Below are positions 26,836-34,441 of a DNA stretch of 64,000 nucleotides, piece by piece. The translations under genes and the position numbers were made by a program. Position 1 is the stretch's first letter; each line of letters opens with the position of its first letter. The notes below the pieces were generated by a model. It worked only from the letters and a program-made list of their open reading frames with translations, was not told where the DNA came from and searched no databases. Source of the stretch: an uncultured Bacilli bacterium (lineage in GTDB: Bacteria > Bacillota_I > Bacilli_A > RF39 > UBA660); NCBI GenBank assembly GCA_934163035.1, contig CAKPJX010000005.1, positions 11,341 through 75,340 on the forward strand, written 5' to 3'.

Positions 26836-27738
26836 ATGTATATAGAAGAGTTATTTATAATTGCAGTCATCTTTATATTTATAGCAATGTATAGAAATTA
26901 TAAAGGTCAAAATGTGGGAAAATTCATAACTACTCAAGTACAAGTCTTATATAATAAATTTGCTCCATATTCATTTAAGTTGGTCAGAGAAAAAACAAAA
27001 GAATTAGGACAAGAATATACATTAAGACAATATACAGTTCAAGTCGTTGGTATGTCGACTTTTGCGGGAGTAGTAAGTTATTTATATTTTTATAATTTAA
27101 TAATATGTGCAATATATATTATAGCTGTAATTATGTTTATACCATATTTATCATTTTTAAGATGTAAAAGAATTTATAGTGAGTTCATATTTGAACAAGT
27201 CCAAGTATATACATCCAATGTTATTATGGAATTTGCGACAACCCAATCATTCGTTAAATCTCTTGAAGGAGTAAGGAACTCTGGTGTATTAGAAGATCCA
27301 GTTAAAAGAGATGTGGATCACATGATAGAATTAGCTTATCAAAATGGAAGTATTGATGAATCATTAGCCTATATGAGTAACCTTTATCCATATTATATTG
27401 TAAAGAATATGCATCAATTATTCTTACAAATTACTAAGGAAGGTGCCAGAAACTCTGCCGATTCACTAGAAAACATGCAACTAGACATCGATATGCTTGT
27501 TGAAAATGTATACCGAGATAGAATAGAAAGAGCAACTTTCCATAAATCATTTATTCAATTTGGTCTGATGCTGTATTTGATGGTTATGTTAGTTCAATAT
27601 TTATTAGGTAGAGAAACATATTTAATCTTATTAGATAGATGGTATATACAAGTACTACTCCATGGTGTTTTAATAATTAATTCATATTTCCTTCTAAAAG
27701 GAGAAAAATATTATAATGAGAATGTAGGTGCGGAATAA
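26836..27738 (+). CDS. TadB-like inner-membrane platform protein
   Basis: The 300 residues have a GspF/TadB layout: an N-terminal helix, a pair of helices about 75-110, a cytosolic helical GspF domain (EFIFEQVQVYTSNVIMEFA ... FVKSLEGVRNSGVLEDPVK ... IDESLAYMSNLYP) and two C-terminal helices (about 240-290). Platform proteins convert ATPase motion into pilin extraction. It lies 13 bases after cpaF, and its stop overlaps the ATG of the TadC-like gene by one base. GAAAGGAG precedes the start. Confidence 0.82.
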   Translation: MYIEELFIIAVIFIFIAMYRNYKGQNVGKFITTQVQVLYNKFAPYSFKLVREKTKELGQEYTLRQYTVQVVGMSTFAGVVSYLYFYNLIICAIYIIAVIMFIPYLSFLRCKRIYSEFIFEQVQVYTSNVIMEFATTQSFVKSLEGVRNSGVLEDPVKRDVDHMIELAYQNGSIDESLAYMSNLYPYYIVKNMHQLFLQITKEGARNSADSLENMQLDIDMLVENVYRDRIERATFHKSFIQFGLMLYLMVMLVQYLLGRETYLILLDRWYIQVLLHGVLIINSYFLLKGEKYYNENVGAE

Positions 27739-28547
27739 TGGAAGTATTAATTGTTGGAGCTCTTTTCATGTGGATACTAATCTATAACAATACAATAGAC
27801 AAAAGAAAATTTATGATTGATAATCAAAAATATTTTGAAGCATTTAAAGAGGATGATTATGATTTTCTTGTTTATGCAAGGTATGGTGAGGATGTAGATG
27901 TAAATATACTATATTCAAGAAGAGTATTATACTCATTAATAGCCTTTATAATGGTATTAATGTTTACTCTAACCAGTGGAGATACTGCTAGTTTGTTTGA
28001 TTCTCAGTTTTTTATAAACTTAGTTTTAGCTCTTGTAGTAGGAGTACTTGTATTTAAGTCATCATATATGCAATTAAAGAGATACTATAAAGTACATTTA
28101 CATGAAATTGACGTTATGCTGCCATATTTTTTAAAGAGTTTGGAAATCTTAATACAGCATTATACCGTTCCAGTTGCAATAGGTAAATCAATAGATGATG
28201 CTCCAGATATATTCAAACCAGGTTTAAGACACCTTGTAGAAAGAATAAATTCAGGTGATTCAACAATTGATCCATATATGGAGTTTGCTAATACTTACCC
28301 AGTTAGAGATTCAATGAGAATGATGAGATTGCTTTATCGTTTGGGAATTGGTTCACAAGAGGGAAAACAAGAACGTTTGATGATGTTTTCAAGAACTGTT
28401 TCAAATTTACAAAATAAGGCACGTGAAACAAAATATAAAGAAAGACTTAATCACATGGAAAATCAGACTATGGTTATGCTAGTTGTAACTGGTGTTGGTG
28501 TTATGCTAGTTATTTTAATTTCCATGATGATGATGTTTAGTATGTAA
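27738..28547 (+). CDS. TadC-like inner-membrane platform protein
   Basis: The 269 residues resemble TadC: an N-terminal helix, two central helices (about 65-110), a cytosolic helical domain (HEIDVMLPYFLKSLEILIQHY ... IGKSIDDAPDIFKPGL ... FANTYPVRDSMRMMRLLYRLG) and a C-terminal helix (TMVMLVVTGVGVMLVILI). TadB and TadC usually form a heteromeric platform. A one-base overlap with the previous gene indicates coupling. The last membrane segment is directly followed by the pilin promoter. Confidence 0.82.
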   Translation: MEVLIVGALFMWILIYNNTIDKRKFMIDNQKYFEAFKEDDYDFLVYARYGEDVDVNILYSRRVLYSLIAFIMVLMFTLTSGDTASLFDSQFFINLVLALVVGVLVFKSSYMQLKRYYKVHLHEIDVMLPYFLKSLEILIQHYTVPVAIGKSIDDAPDIFKPGLRHLVERINSGDSTIDPYMEFANTYPVRDSMRMMRLLYRLGIGSQEGKQERLMMFSRTVSNLQNKARETKYKERLNHMENQTMVMLVVTGVGVMLVILISMMMMFSM

Positions 28548-28561
28548 AATGAAATAAAATA

Positions 28562-28590
28562 TTGTTATTTGCTAAATAATTTGTTATACT
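28562..28590 (+). promoter_or_regulatory. Sigma-A promoter for the Flp-like pilin
   Basis: TTGTTA (28562-28567), 17 bases, TATACT (28585-28590), 34 bases before the pilin ATG. A dedicated promoter inside the operon fits a highly expressed pilin. Confidence 0.7.
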
Positions 28591-28623
28591 AATGGTATAA
28601 AGATATGAAAGGAGATGTATTAA

Positions 28624-28791
28624 ATGAAAGCAGCAACTGGTGAATTAAACCTAACTGTTATTACATTAATTGCTATAGCAGCAGTAATTGGTTTCTTCTG
28701 GATTTTATGGCCAGGTATTAAAGATAGTTTAAATAATCAGTGGGATAACATTTCTAGTAGCCATGAATTAATTATTCTAGATAGAAAATAG
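28624..28791 (+). CDS. Short Flp-like pilin, 55 residues
   Basis: This small frame has an excellent ribosome site (AAAGGAGATG) and its own promoter. The product begins KAATGELNLTVITLIAIAA, a short polar leader ending in Gly-Glu and then one long hydrophobic helix (through FFWILW). A polar tail of about 25 residues follows (SLNNQWDNISSSHELIILDRK). Size and shape match Flp-type major pilins, with a plausible prepilin peptidase site after the Gly. Its position between TadC and TadE-like genes is right for flp. No prepilin peptidase gene is in the window. Confidence 0.72.
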   Translation: MKAATGELNLTVITLIAIAAVIGFFWILWPGIKDSLNNQWDNISSSHELIILDRK

Positions 28792-28809
28792 TTAAAGAGG
28801 TGATTTTAT

Positions 28810-29277
28810 ATGCGTGATGCTCTAGGCGGATTAGTTAACATAGCAATAATTGTCGTATTTTTAGTTATAGTTAGTGGATATTTAGCATTTAATGTTAATT
28901 ATACTAAGGCATTTCGTGTTAAAAATAAAATAATCTCCACAATAGAAAATATGGAGGGGCTTCAAGATTTCAATGATCCTACAAAATCACAAGTAAAAGC
29001 ATTTGAAAATTCAATCGGCTATGATGTAAGTATACCAAAAAGTGCTAGTCTGCCAACTGTTCCTATAGGGGAAAGCAAATGGCAAGAACACAAAGAGTAT
29101 GGCTGTTATATAAGGGAAGTAACTGATGAAACAGGTGCAAGCGATGCAACCCAAAAAAAGTATTATGAAGTAATAACTTTTGTTACAGTTGATATTCCAA
29201 TAATAAAAAAAATTATGCCCCAATTTCCATTTTTCCAAGTAAAGGGAGCAACTAAATCAATTAAGGTATATAATTAA
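28810..29277 (+). CDS. TadE-like minor pilin, second copy
   Basis: The 155 residues start MRDALGGLVNIAIIVVFLVI, a short leader with Gly-Gly and then one membrane helix. The outer domain of about 120 residues has one Cys (YGCYIREV). The layout matches the small protein at 23972, though sequence identity is low. The end reads FPFFQVKGATKSIKVYN. Tad systems normally carry one or two TadE/F minor pilins, and this would be the second. GTTAAAGAGGTGATTTT precedes the ATG, 18 bases after the Flp-like pilin stop. Confidence 0.65.
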   Translation: MRDALGGLVNIAIIVVFLVIVSGYLAFNVNYTKAFRVKNKIISTIENMEGLQDFNDPTKSQVKAFENSIGYDVSIPKSASLPTVPIGESKWQEHKEYGCYIREVTDETGASDATQKKYYEVITFVTVDIPIIKKIMPQFPFFQVKGATKSIKVYN

Positions 29278-29315
29278 AAGGGGACAGGTTAATATTTCAA
29301 GATGAGGGTGATATA

Positions 29316-30335
29316 GTGAATGTAATAGTTGGTAATAAACAACAAAACTTACTATCAAACTTAGACATTGACATTATAAAAAGTATCACCGGCACTTATT
29401 CTGCGTCTGAATTAGTAGAGATATTTAAAAACTTTTTCTTTAATAAAATGGTTTTAGATGTTACTGCTTTGAAGGACTATAGTAATATTAACAGCTATAA
29501 AACTTTAGCAAGTGGTATGGACCCGGATAAAATTATATGCTTTGTGCCAGAAAAAAGTCCGCTATGTACAGCTGGATTTTTCTCTGCTTTAGTGTCAACT
29601 GGAATTTATAACTTTACAACTAATATTGACGGCATTAAATATTTAACAAGGCATTCTAATACATTGCAAGATGTAAAACAATTTCAAAATGTTCAACCAA
29701 TGATAAATAACATAAAGGAATCAAATGAATTAAAACCAGATTTAGTAAAGGTATCAACTTCATCAAACAATACAAACAGCAGAATAATAGGAATAAAAAG
29801 CATTACTGGGGGAGCTGGAAGTACTACATTTACATATATGTTAAAAAAGGAACTAGTAAAAAAACTTGATCCAAATGTCATTGCTGTAGAAATAGATAAG
29901 TCCGATTTCAAAGCATTTGGAGATAGGAATATGTACTCAATTACTGATAATCAATTAAAGTCATTTTTGAGTAAAAATAGTTCATCAAAGATTATCTTAG
30001 TTGACTTAAACAATAGTAAAAATTCCTATCTATGTAATGATATAATATACTTGTTAGAGCCAAGTATAGTAAAAATAAATAAACTATTAAGATATGGACC
30101 TACAATACTGCAAAAATTAAGAAATAAAAAAGTTGTTTTAAATAAAAGCTTGCTTACTTCACAGGATGTACTTGATTTTGAGTATGAATCAGGATTAAAA
30201 GTATTTTATAATATGCCACCATTAAATGAGAGAAAGCAAAATGATATTATTAGTGAATTTTTATCAAAAATGGGGTTAATTGGTTCAAAAGCAAAATCAA
30301 ATTCAGGTCGGGTGTTTGGATTATTTAGAAGGTAA
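29316..30335 (+). CDS. TadZ/CpaE-like ParA-fold protein with degenerate P-loop
   Basis: The 339 residues have an N-terminal receiver-like half (about 1-140) and a ParA/MinD-like half beginning IIGIKSITGGAGSTTFTYML. In active ParA proteins this loop reads KGGxGKT; here both Lys are replaced, so ATP hydrolysis is doubtful. Later blocks VIAVEIDKSDFKAFG and KIILVDLNNSKNS match the fold. TadZ localises Tad pilus assembly to a pole or focus. I use the GTG at 29316 behind GAGGGTGAT. The product is cytosolic or membrane-associated. It closes the Tad module. Confidence 0.75.
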   Translation: MNVIVGNKQQNLLSNLDIDIIKSITGTYSASELVEIFKNFFFNKMVLDVTALKDYSNINSYKTLASGMDPDKIICFVPEKSPLCTAGFFSALVSTGIYNFTTNIDGIKYLTRHSNTLQDVKQFQNVQPMINNIKESNELKPDLVKVSTSSNNTNSRIIGIKSITGGAGSTTFTYMLKKELVKKLDPNVIAVEIDKSDFKAFGDRNMYSITDNQLKSFLSKNSSSKIILVDLNNSKNSYLCNDIIYLLEPSIVKINKLLRYGPTILQKLRNKKVVLNKSLLTSQDVLDFEYESGLKVFYNMPPLNERKQNDIISEFLSKMGLIGSKAKSNSGRVFGLFRR

Positions 30336-30339
30336 ATAA

Positions 30340-30368
30340 TTGACAAAACTAAAGTTATAATGTATTAT
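30340..30368 (+). promoter_or_regulatory. Near-consensus sigma-A promoter for the first VirB2-like gene
   Basis: TTGACA (30340-30345), 17 bases, TATTAT (30363-30368), 25 bases before the ATG at 30393. It shows that an in-frame ATG at 30360 lies inside the promoter and is not the start. Confidence 0.8.
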
Positions 30369-30392
30369 GTTATTAGTGAAGGAGAGGTAAGT

Positions 30393-30743
30393 ATGTTAGA
30401 TTTATTTCAAATTGGAGTAGTAGGAACAATAAGTGATAGCTGTGGTGGATTAGGTCCAGTTGTTAAAATATTAAAACTAGGTGTTTTAAGAATTGTATGT
30501 ATTGTTATTCCAATCGCTCTAATCGGTTTTGCAATATTTGATTTAGGAAAAGCCATTATTGCAAGTGATGATAAAGAAGTAAAAGCTGCTCAATCAAGAC
30601 TTATAAAGAGAATTATATATGGTATAGTTATTTTCTTGGTACCATTTATAATCACATTAGTAATGAATCTTGTAGCACAAGGTGCAGATCAATCAGAGAC
30701 TAATACTCAAAATTGGGCAACATGTTGGAATAGTATTCAATAA
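30393..30743 (+). CDS. VirB2/TrbC-like pilin candidate, first copy
   Basis: The 116 residues have a short N-terminal part with one Cys (SDSCGGLG) and two membrane helices (about 27-52 and 71-93). A charged loop ASDDKEVKAAQSRLIKRI joins them, a pattern typical of TrbC/VirB2-like pilins in Gram-positive type IV secretion. The polar tail ends ATCWNSIQ. It is its own transcription unit, with a strong promoter, a GAAGGAGAGG ribosome site and a perfect terminator. That suits an abundant pilus or channel subunit. Residues LIKRI and FLVPF recur in the next gene. Confidence 0.72.
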   Translation: MLDLFQIGVVGTISDSCGGLGPVVKILKLGVLRIVCIVIPIALIGFAIFDLGKAIIASDDKEVKAAQSRLIKRIIYGIVIFLVPFIITLVMNLVAQGADQSETNTQNWATCWNSIQ

Positions 30744-30769
30744 TAGCAAACGTTTGCTATTTTTTTTTT
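30742..30769 (+). terminator. Strong terminator after the first VirB2-like gene
   Basis: AATAGCAAAC (30742-30751) and GTTTGCTATT (30752-30761) form a perfect inverted repeat, followed by T-run to 30769. It overlaps the stop codon. Confidence 0.85.
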
Positions 30770-30796
30770 ACTCTGTTATAATTAATATGATATAAT
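30767..30796 (+). promoter_or_regulatory. Putative promoter for the T4SS channel genes
   Basis: TTTACT (30767-30772), 18 bases, TATAAT (30791-30796), 18 bases before the ATG at 30814. It follows a terminator directly, so a new start is needed here. Confidence 0.6.
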
Positions 30797-30813
30797 GTTT
30801 TTGGAGTGATTTT

Positions 30814-31470
30814 ATGAAATGGTCAAAACTATTACCAACAATATTTTTATTAGGCTTAATACTAGCTCTACCACACAATGTAAAGGCAGAAGAGGCCAAA
30901 AAGTGTCTATATGATAATAGTTCAACAATTACAATACATACTGATAATACGGCAGAAGTTTCAGATGGAATTATAAGTTGGAATTGGTGGAAAAAGAAAA
31001 ATGGTAACAAGCTTATTTGTCCAAAGTATATTATTATGTCAAATCCAGTAGCTGTAAGAGATAGTTTAGAAGAAGCACAAAAATATTCTACTCAAAATAA
31101 AGCTAATTATTACAAGCTAGTGAGTTCAGAAATTGTTACAAAGAGTGATAACAACACTACACAAAATAATTCCGAAGGAACATCAGAGTCATATTTAGGA
31201 AAAGTAGATGATGATGACTCAGTTGCATGGTTAATAAAAAAGGTTTTAAATTATGTAAGAATAGCTGGACCAGTATTAGTCTTAATTTTAACAAGTGTTG
31301 ACTATTTAAGAGCATTAATTCAAAGCGATGACGAGACAATGGCTAAAATAAATAAAAAATTAGGAACCAGATTATTATTAGTAGTTTTACTATTTCTTAT
31401 ACCTACACTTGTAAATGTTGTACTATCATTAGTTGGATATGATACAGCAAATACTGAGGCATTTAAATAA
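30814..31470 (+). CDS. VirB2/TrbC-like protein with signal peptide and extended outer segment
   Basis: The 218 residues have a signal peptide (about 1-25, ending VKA-EEA), an outer region of about 115 residues with two Cys (KKCLYD, LICPKY), and two C-terminal helices (about 148-165 and 186-206). The loop LIQSDDETMAKINKKLGTRL matches the loop of the preceding VirB2-like protein, so the two are related. The length is roughly double that of a normal VirB2. It may be a specialised channel subunit. TTTTTGGAGTGAT lies before the ATG, and the VirB6-like gene follows after 14 bases. Confidence 0.7.
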   Translation: MKWSKLLPTIFLLGLILALPHNVKAEEAKKCLYDNSSTITIHTDNTAEVSDGIISWNWWKKKNGNKLICPKYIIMSNPVAVRDSLEEAQKYSTQNKANYYKLVSSEIVTKSDNNTTQNNSEGTSESYLGKVDDDDSVAWLIKKVLNYVRIAGPVLVLILTSVDYLRALIQSDDETMAKINKKLGTRLLLVVLLFLIPTLVNVVLSLVGYDTANTEAFK

Positions 31471-31484
31471 AAGAGGTGATATAA

Positions 31485-33575
31485 ATGACTGAATATACTA
31501 GTGCTAACACAATTACCGATATGCTTAGAAGTATTCTAAGTACTATAATAGATAGGCCAGCATTTCTTATACTTAGTTTAATGTATGAGATTTTCTTTAA
31601 TGTTGCCAATGCAGAGTTATTTAACGATTCTACTATTAGAAGATTTTATTATAAAATCCAATTAATACTTGGCGTTTTTATGATATTTAAATTGTCTATT
31701 TCAGTATTAGAAGCTATCGTAAATCCCGAAAAGCTAACAGCAAAAAAGACAGGTACAATGTCAATAATTGCTAGAGTATTTATATCATTAGCACTATTGG
31801 CTGCATTAACCCCAATAAATATTCCAAATCCTAAGAATGAATATGAAAGAAAATTAAAAAATAACGGTTTAATCTTTGGTATTTTATATTCACTACAATA
31901 TCGAATATTGCAACAGAATACGCTGGGAAGATTAGTATTAGGAGATGAATTTGTTAGCAGTGAAAGTAGCGGTCAAAACAAAAAAATAAGGGAAACAGTT
32001 TTGTCAACCTCAGATGCTGCTAATTCCTTCTCATCAACTATCTTAAAAACGTTTATGAGAATAAACTTAGTACCAAAAAGTGAAAGACAAACAAATAATG
32101 ATGGTAAGCCAGATGAACTTAACAAAAACAATTGGGTATGTAAGGACATAGACAGCACACTTATAGATACATATAGAGACGTAAATGCAGATCCACAACA
32201 ATTACTTATGTTCATCAATTATGATTGCGATACATCATCAAGTGATGGTGTAGTATCGCACCTTAAATCTAAATTAAATAAATTAGCTAGCAAGGCTGAT
32301 TATGCTTTTACATATAACCCATTAGGTGGAATTGCTGCATATGTATTTGCTTTCTTATTATTAACATTTACTGTTGATGTGGCAATTAGAGCCATAAAAA
32401 TTGCAATATTAAGATTAATAGCTCCGATACCAGTTATTAGTTATATGAGCCCTAACCCAAAGGATAATGGTGCTATGGGAACTTGGGCAAAATCATTAGC
32501 GACAACATATCTATCACTATTTACTAGACTACTTATAATTTACTTAGTAATATATTTAATTCAAGACATGATTCAAAATGGTATGGCAGCAAAAACTACT
32601 GGTGGCTTGATAGGCGGCATTTCATTTATATTGATTTGCTTTGGCTTATTCTTATTTGCCAGACAAGCTCCAAAGTTTATTCAGGATGCACTTGGAATAA
32701 AAGCCGGTAGTGGAAGCGTTGGTCTTGCACTTGCTGCATCAGGACTTGGAACAATAAGGGGTGGAGGAAAACCAAGAGATGCTTGGAGCAATATGATGGA
32801 AGCATCAAGAGCTGCACAAAGTGGTGGAAAAGATCCTGTTTCAGGAAATTCGTATAGAGCTAACTTGGGTTCATATAAAGATATGAGAGATGCAACGGTA
32901 AAGAAAGAAAAGGATAAATATGATAAGAATTTAGCTCAAAATTATTATGAAAGAGCATTAGATATTGATGATCAGGATGGGGCAGGCTATAAAAGTCGTC
33001 GATGGTGGCAGTCAAAAGACTCTGGAGAAGCTAGAGCAAAAACTCAAACCTTTGACGCAAATAAACAACGATATAAGGCGAATTGGCAAACACATGAACG
33101 TGCAACTGGTAGAGGTGTAACAACAAGGGCTGGATCGGAATTCCATACTAGAAGAGATCCGTATCCAACACCGACCCCATCTGGACAACAAGGAACACCA
33201 CCATCTGGACCACCAAGTAGAAATAGAGGGGATGCTGCCGATAAAAGTATTGGTATAGAAGTAAGACCAGTATATAAACATAAACCAATAAAAGTAGGTG
33301 GTAAAACTATAACTATAGGAGAACCAGAGATGCGTCAAAACGGTGGTTCTGGATATGCTGTTGACGGATCAATACCAAGTGGACCAATACCAGGCGGACC
33401 AACACCAAGTGGACCAACACCAGCCGGACCAACACCAGCCGGACCAACACCAGGTGGACCAACACCAGCCGGACCAACACCAGCTGGACCAACACCAGGT
33501 GGACCAACACCAGATGGACCAACACCAGGCGGACCAACACCAGGTGGACCAACACCAGGTGGACCAACAGCGTAA
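31485..33575 (+). CDS. VirB6/TrbL-like channel protein with a GPTP-repeat tail
   Basis: The 696 residues have an N-terminal two-thirds with about seven membrane helices and the region AIRAIKIAILRLIAPIPVIS, typical of TrbL/VirB6 proteins of Gram-positive type IV systems. Helices around 290-410 precede a hydrophilic tail of about 280 residues, rich in Lys, Arg and Gly. The tail ends in 13 copies of a five-residue Gly-Pro-Thr-Pro unit. VirB6 forms the inner-membrane pore. The tail probably lies in the cytosol. AAAAGAGGTGATATAA precedes the ATG. Confidence 0.82.
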   Translation: MTEYTSANTITDMLRSILSTIIDRPAFLILSLMYEIFFNVANAELFNDSTIRRFYYKIQLILGVFMIFKLSISVLEAIVNPEKLTAKKTGTMSIIARVFISLALLAALTPINIPNPKNEYERKLKNNGLIFGILYSLQYRILQQNTLGRLVLGDEFVSSESSGQNKKIRETVLSTSDAANSFSSTILKTFMRINLVPKSERQTNNDGKPDELNKNNWVCKDIDSTLIDTYRDVNADPQQLLMFINYDCDTSSSDGVVSHLKSKLNKLASKADYAFTYNPLGGIAAYVFAFLLLTFTVDVAIRAIKIAILRLIAPIPVISYMSPNPKDNGAMGTWAKSLATTYLSLFTRLLIIYLVIYLIQDMIQNGMAAKTTGGLIGGISFILICFGLFLFARQAPKFIQDALGIKAGSGSVGLALAASGLGTIRGGGKPRDAWSNMMEASRAAQSGGKDPVSGNSYRANLGSYKDMRDATVKKEKDKYDKNLAQNYYERALDIDDQDGAGYKSRRWWQSKDSGEARAKTQTFDANKQRYKANWQTHERATGRGVTTRAGSEFHTRRDPYPTPTPSGQQGTPPSGPPSRNRGDAADKSIGIEVRPVYKHKPIKVGGKTITIGEPEMRQNGGSGYAVDGSIPSGPIPGGPTPSGPTPAGPTPAGPTPGGPTPAGPTPAGPTPGGPTPDGPTPGGPTPGGPTPGGPTA
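33378..33572 (+). repeat. 15-bp tandem repeat encoding GPTP units
   Basis: Thirteen 15-bp units (typical unit GGACCAACACCAGCC) encode SGPIP, GGPTP, SGPTP, AGPTP and DGPTP variants, ending at the last codon of the VirB6-like gene. Unit number is likely to vary between strains. All units keep frame. Open frames on both strands here are by-products of the repeat. Confidence 0.95.
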
Positions 33576-33593
33576 AAAGGAGTGTGATACATA

Positions 33594-33902
33594 GTGAATT
33601 ATTTAATTCCAGCAAATACAAAAAGAGGACAATTGATATTGGGACTGTTTAGACCCTTCGATTTGATTTTGGTTGGTAGTGGAATAGCTGTAACAATATT
33701 GTTACTTGCTTTATTACCACTAAGTTCAACATTTATGACAGTATTAGCACTATTACCAGGGGGGGTATGTGCTATTCTTGTTACTCCATTACCGTATTAC
33801 CACAACGTATTAAATGGCATAATTGAAGTGTATTCATTTTTAACAAGTACCCAAAAATATAAATGGAAAGGTTGGTGTTATAGGGAATGGCTCAAAAAGT
33901 AG
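33594..33902 (+). CDS. VirB3/PrgI-like small membrane protein
   Basis: The 102 residues start YLIPANTKRGQLILGLFRPF, then two close membrane helices (about 20-40 and 43-62) and a short basic tail (YKWKGWCYREWLKK). This is the shape and position of PrgI/VirB3 proteins, placed just before VirB4 in Gram-positive type IV systems. The GTG at 33594 is preceded by AAAAGGAGTGTGATAC, a strong ribosome site. Its last 16 bases overlap the start of the next gene. Confidence 0.75.
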   Translation: MNYLIPANTKRGQLILGLFRPFDLILVGSGIAVTILLLALLPLSSTFMTVLALLPGGVCAILVTPLPYYHNVLNGIIEVYSFLTSTQKYKWKGWCYREWLKK

Positions 33903-34441
33903 CAAGTACATACAAGTACACAGAAGATTGGCTTCCAGTCAAAACAATTCAAAATGGTATGATCCTTACAAAAAGTAATTATAAAGTAACAGGAGTAAAA
34001 ATATCTCCTAAAAATATTTTTATTCTTGATCCAGACGTTCAAAACAATATATTAATAAGCTTAAAAAACTTTTATAATACTATTGATTTTGAATTTTGGC
34101 TAGTTGTTGCTGATAGACCAGTAGACATATCTGTCTATATGTCAAATTTACAATTAAAATTCAATGAAGCAACATCACCAGCAATTAGAAAGCTGATTGC
34201 TCAAGACATTCAAAAAGGTGAAAACTTTATCAATAATAACATTGTTGATACGGAATATTACTTCCTATTTAAAGATAAGAATGTGGATCTCCTACAAAAA
34301 AGAGTAAGAATGATGATCAATGGTTTAGCAAGCTGTGGTTTGAACGCGTCACAAACTAGCAATGAAGATTTGAGAGTTATTTTAGAAAATTTCTTAAATG
34401 GGGGAAATAGAACTGAATTTGGGACGGTGATGCCAGTATGA
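33887..34441 (+). CDS. VirB4 N-terminal domain encoded as a separate protein
   Basis: The 184 residues resemble the beginning of Gram-positive VirB4/TraE proteins. They start with TEDWLPVKTIQNGMILTKSNYK, then IFILDPDVQNNILISLKNFY and a strand-helix domain with YYFLFKDKNVDLLQKRVR. No ATPase motif is present. The ATPase part follows as its own gene, overlapping by four bases (ATGA), so the two proteins are coupled and presumably assemble together. It also overlaps the previous gene by 16 bases. Fused VirB4 is the norm; the split may be a fixed feature or a frameshift. Confidence 0.75.
   Translation: MAQKVASTYKYTEDWLPVKTIQNGMILTKSNYKVTGVKISPKNIFILDPDVQNNILISLKNFYNTIDFEFWLVVADRPVDISVYMSNLQLKFNEATSPAIRKLIAQDIQKGENFINNNIVDTEYYFLFKDKNVDLLQKRVRMMINGLASCGLNASQTSNEDLRVILENFLNGGNRTEFGTVMPV

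Noticed and set aside
30360..30392. Earlier ATG for the first VirB2-like gene
   Set aside because: The ATG lies between the -35 and -10 of a near-consensus promoter, upstream of the transcript start.
33378..33572. CRISPR-like array
   Set aside because: Units are 15 bp, contiguous and in frame with a protein. There are no spacers and no cas genes.
33313..33621. Long open frames on both strands over the GPTP repeat
   Set aside because: They arise because a 15-bp repeat without stops repeats the same codons in every frame. No ribosome site, and biased composition (VLVHLVLV-type).
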